A stretch of DNA of 14,157 nt from Acidobacteriota bacterium (lineage in GTDB: Bacteria; Acidobacteriota; Terriglobia; Terriglobales; Acidobacteriaceae), in contig JAJZDO010001091.1 in NCBI GenBank assembly GCA_021805955.1, positions 1 to 14,157 of the forward strand, given 5' to 3'. Below are positions 14,012 through 14,157 of the stretch, one piece after another. The notes below the pieces were generated by a model. That model was given only the letters and a program-made list of their open reading frames with translations. It did not search any database and had not been told where the DNA came from. The first letter of the stretch is position 1, and every line of letters begins with the position of its first letter. The position numbers and the translations under genes are program-made.

Positions 14012-14157
14012 ATGATCCCCGCGTTGCAACAGCAAAAGCCGAACCGTTCCATCCGTGCGCCACTTGCCGCAGGCACGCTGGAGGAGCAGAGAGCGGCGGC
14101 CGCGAGTCATTTCGCGCACGATGTTCGCAATTGGCTCACAGTGCTGCGGGTGTACTG
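14012..14157 (+). CDS. Histidine-kinase-like protein, N-terminal part (cut by window end)
   Basis: An ATG at 14012 is preceded by GGAG at 8 bases and opens a frame that runs to the end of the window without a stop (48 complete codons). The N-terminus is short and polar (MIPALQQQKPNRS), then Ala/Glu-rich. Residues ~37-48 read FAHDVRNWLTVL, which matches the H-box of HisKA-type sensor kinases (H-D-x-x-N-x-L), with His 39 as the expected phosphorylated residue. A H-box this early means there is no N-terminal sensor domain or membrane segment before it, so it would be a soluble kinase or a kinase-fold protein. The ATPase half lies outside the window and could not be checked. It diverges from rph. 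Confidence 0.72.
   Translation, partial: MIPALQQQKPNRSIRAPLAAGTLEEQRAAAASHFAHDVRNWLTVLRVY

Noticed and set aside
1..14157. CRISPR array, tRNA or rRNA genes, transposase or integrase genes
   Set aside because: Looked for regularly spaced repeats, T-loop GGTTCGAATCC-like motifs and recombinase motifs; none were seen. The direct repeats near 7543-7713 have only two copies each.

Overview
The window looks like a piece of an Acidobacteriota chromosome (Terriglobia/Acidobacteriaceae type). The main reason is the 1081-residue TonB-dependent receptor with an N-terminal carboxypeptidase-regulatory-like domain, an Oar-like family that is greatly expanded in that phylum. A Tat-exported protein, a DUF4038-type glycoside hydrolase and a DUF6282-type hydrolase fit the same setting. 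This assignment is inferred from family content; there is no rRNA or other marker gene here.

Positions 1-7135 hold a run of seven minus-strand genes. In transcription order they are: a secreted DUF4038-type glycoside hydrolase (TTG start), a DSD1/D-threonine-aldolase-like PLP enzyme, a DUF6282-type metal-dependent hydrolase, a Gfo/Idh/MocA oxidoreductase, an SDR oxidoreductase, a FadR-type (GntR/FCD) regulator, and a Tat-exported protein cut by the window edge. The first four are packed with gaps of 13 and 24 bases and a 4-base GTGA stop/start overlap, so they are almost certainly one operon. The last three follow after gaps of 204, 108 and 243 bases that carry inverted repeats. An 854-base intergenic region (7136-7990), with several short direct repeats and palindromes, separates this run from the divergent TonB-dependent receptor at 7991-11236. 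Together these look like a carbohydrate or glycoconjugate utilisation locus: receptor for outer-membrane uptake, two exported proteins for processing outside the cytoplasm, four cytoplasmic enzymes and a local regulator. The substrate is not evident.

Positions 11237-11628 are a gene-free boundary with a long imperfect inverted repeat (11392-11504) and a good intrinsic terminator. Beyond it the DNA is visibly richer in G+C and carries housekeeping-type genes on the minus strand: a LacD-type class I tagatose-bisphosphate aldolase and RNase PH. A 499-base divergent intergenic region (13513-14011) follows, ending in three consecutive hairpins. It leads into the start of a plus-strand gene (14012 onward, cut by the window end) whose first 48 residues reach a histidine-kinase H-box.

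The most unusual points are: the utilisation operon that pairs a DSD1-type PLP enzyme and a DUF6282 protein with glycan-type secreted enzymes; a changed metal-binding motif in that PLP enzyme; the repeat-dense control region before the receptor; the long palindromic element at the composition boundary; and the three-hairpin leader before the kinase-like gene. No CRISPR array, tRNA, rRNA, transposase or recognised riboswitch was seen.
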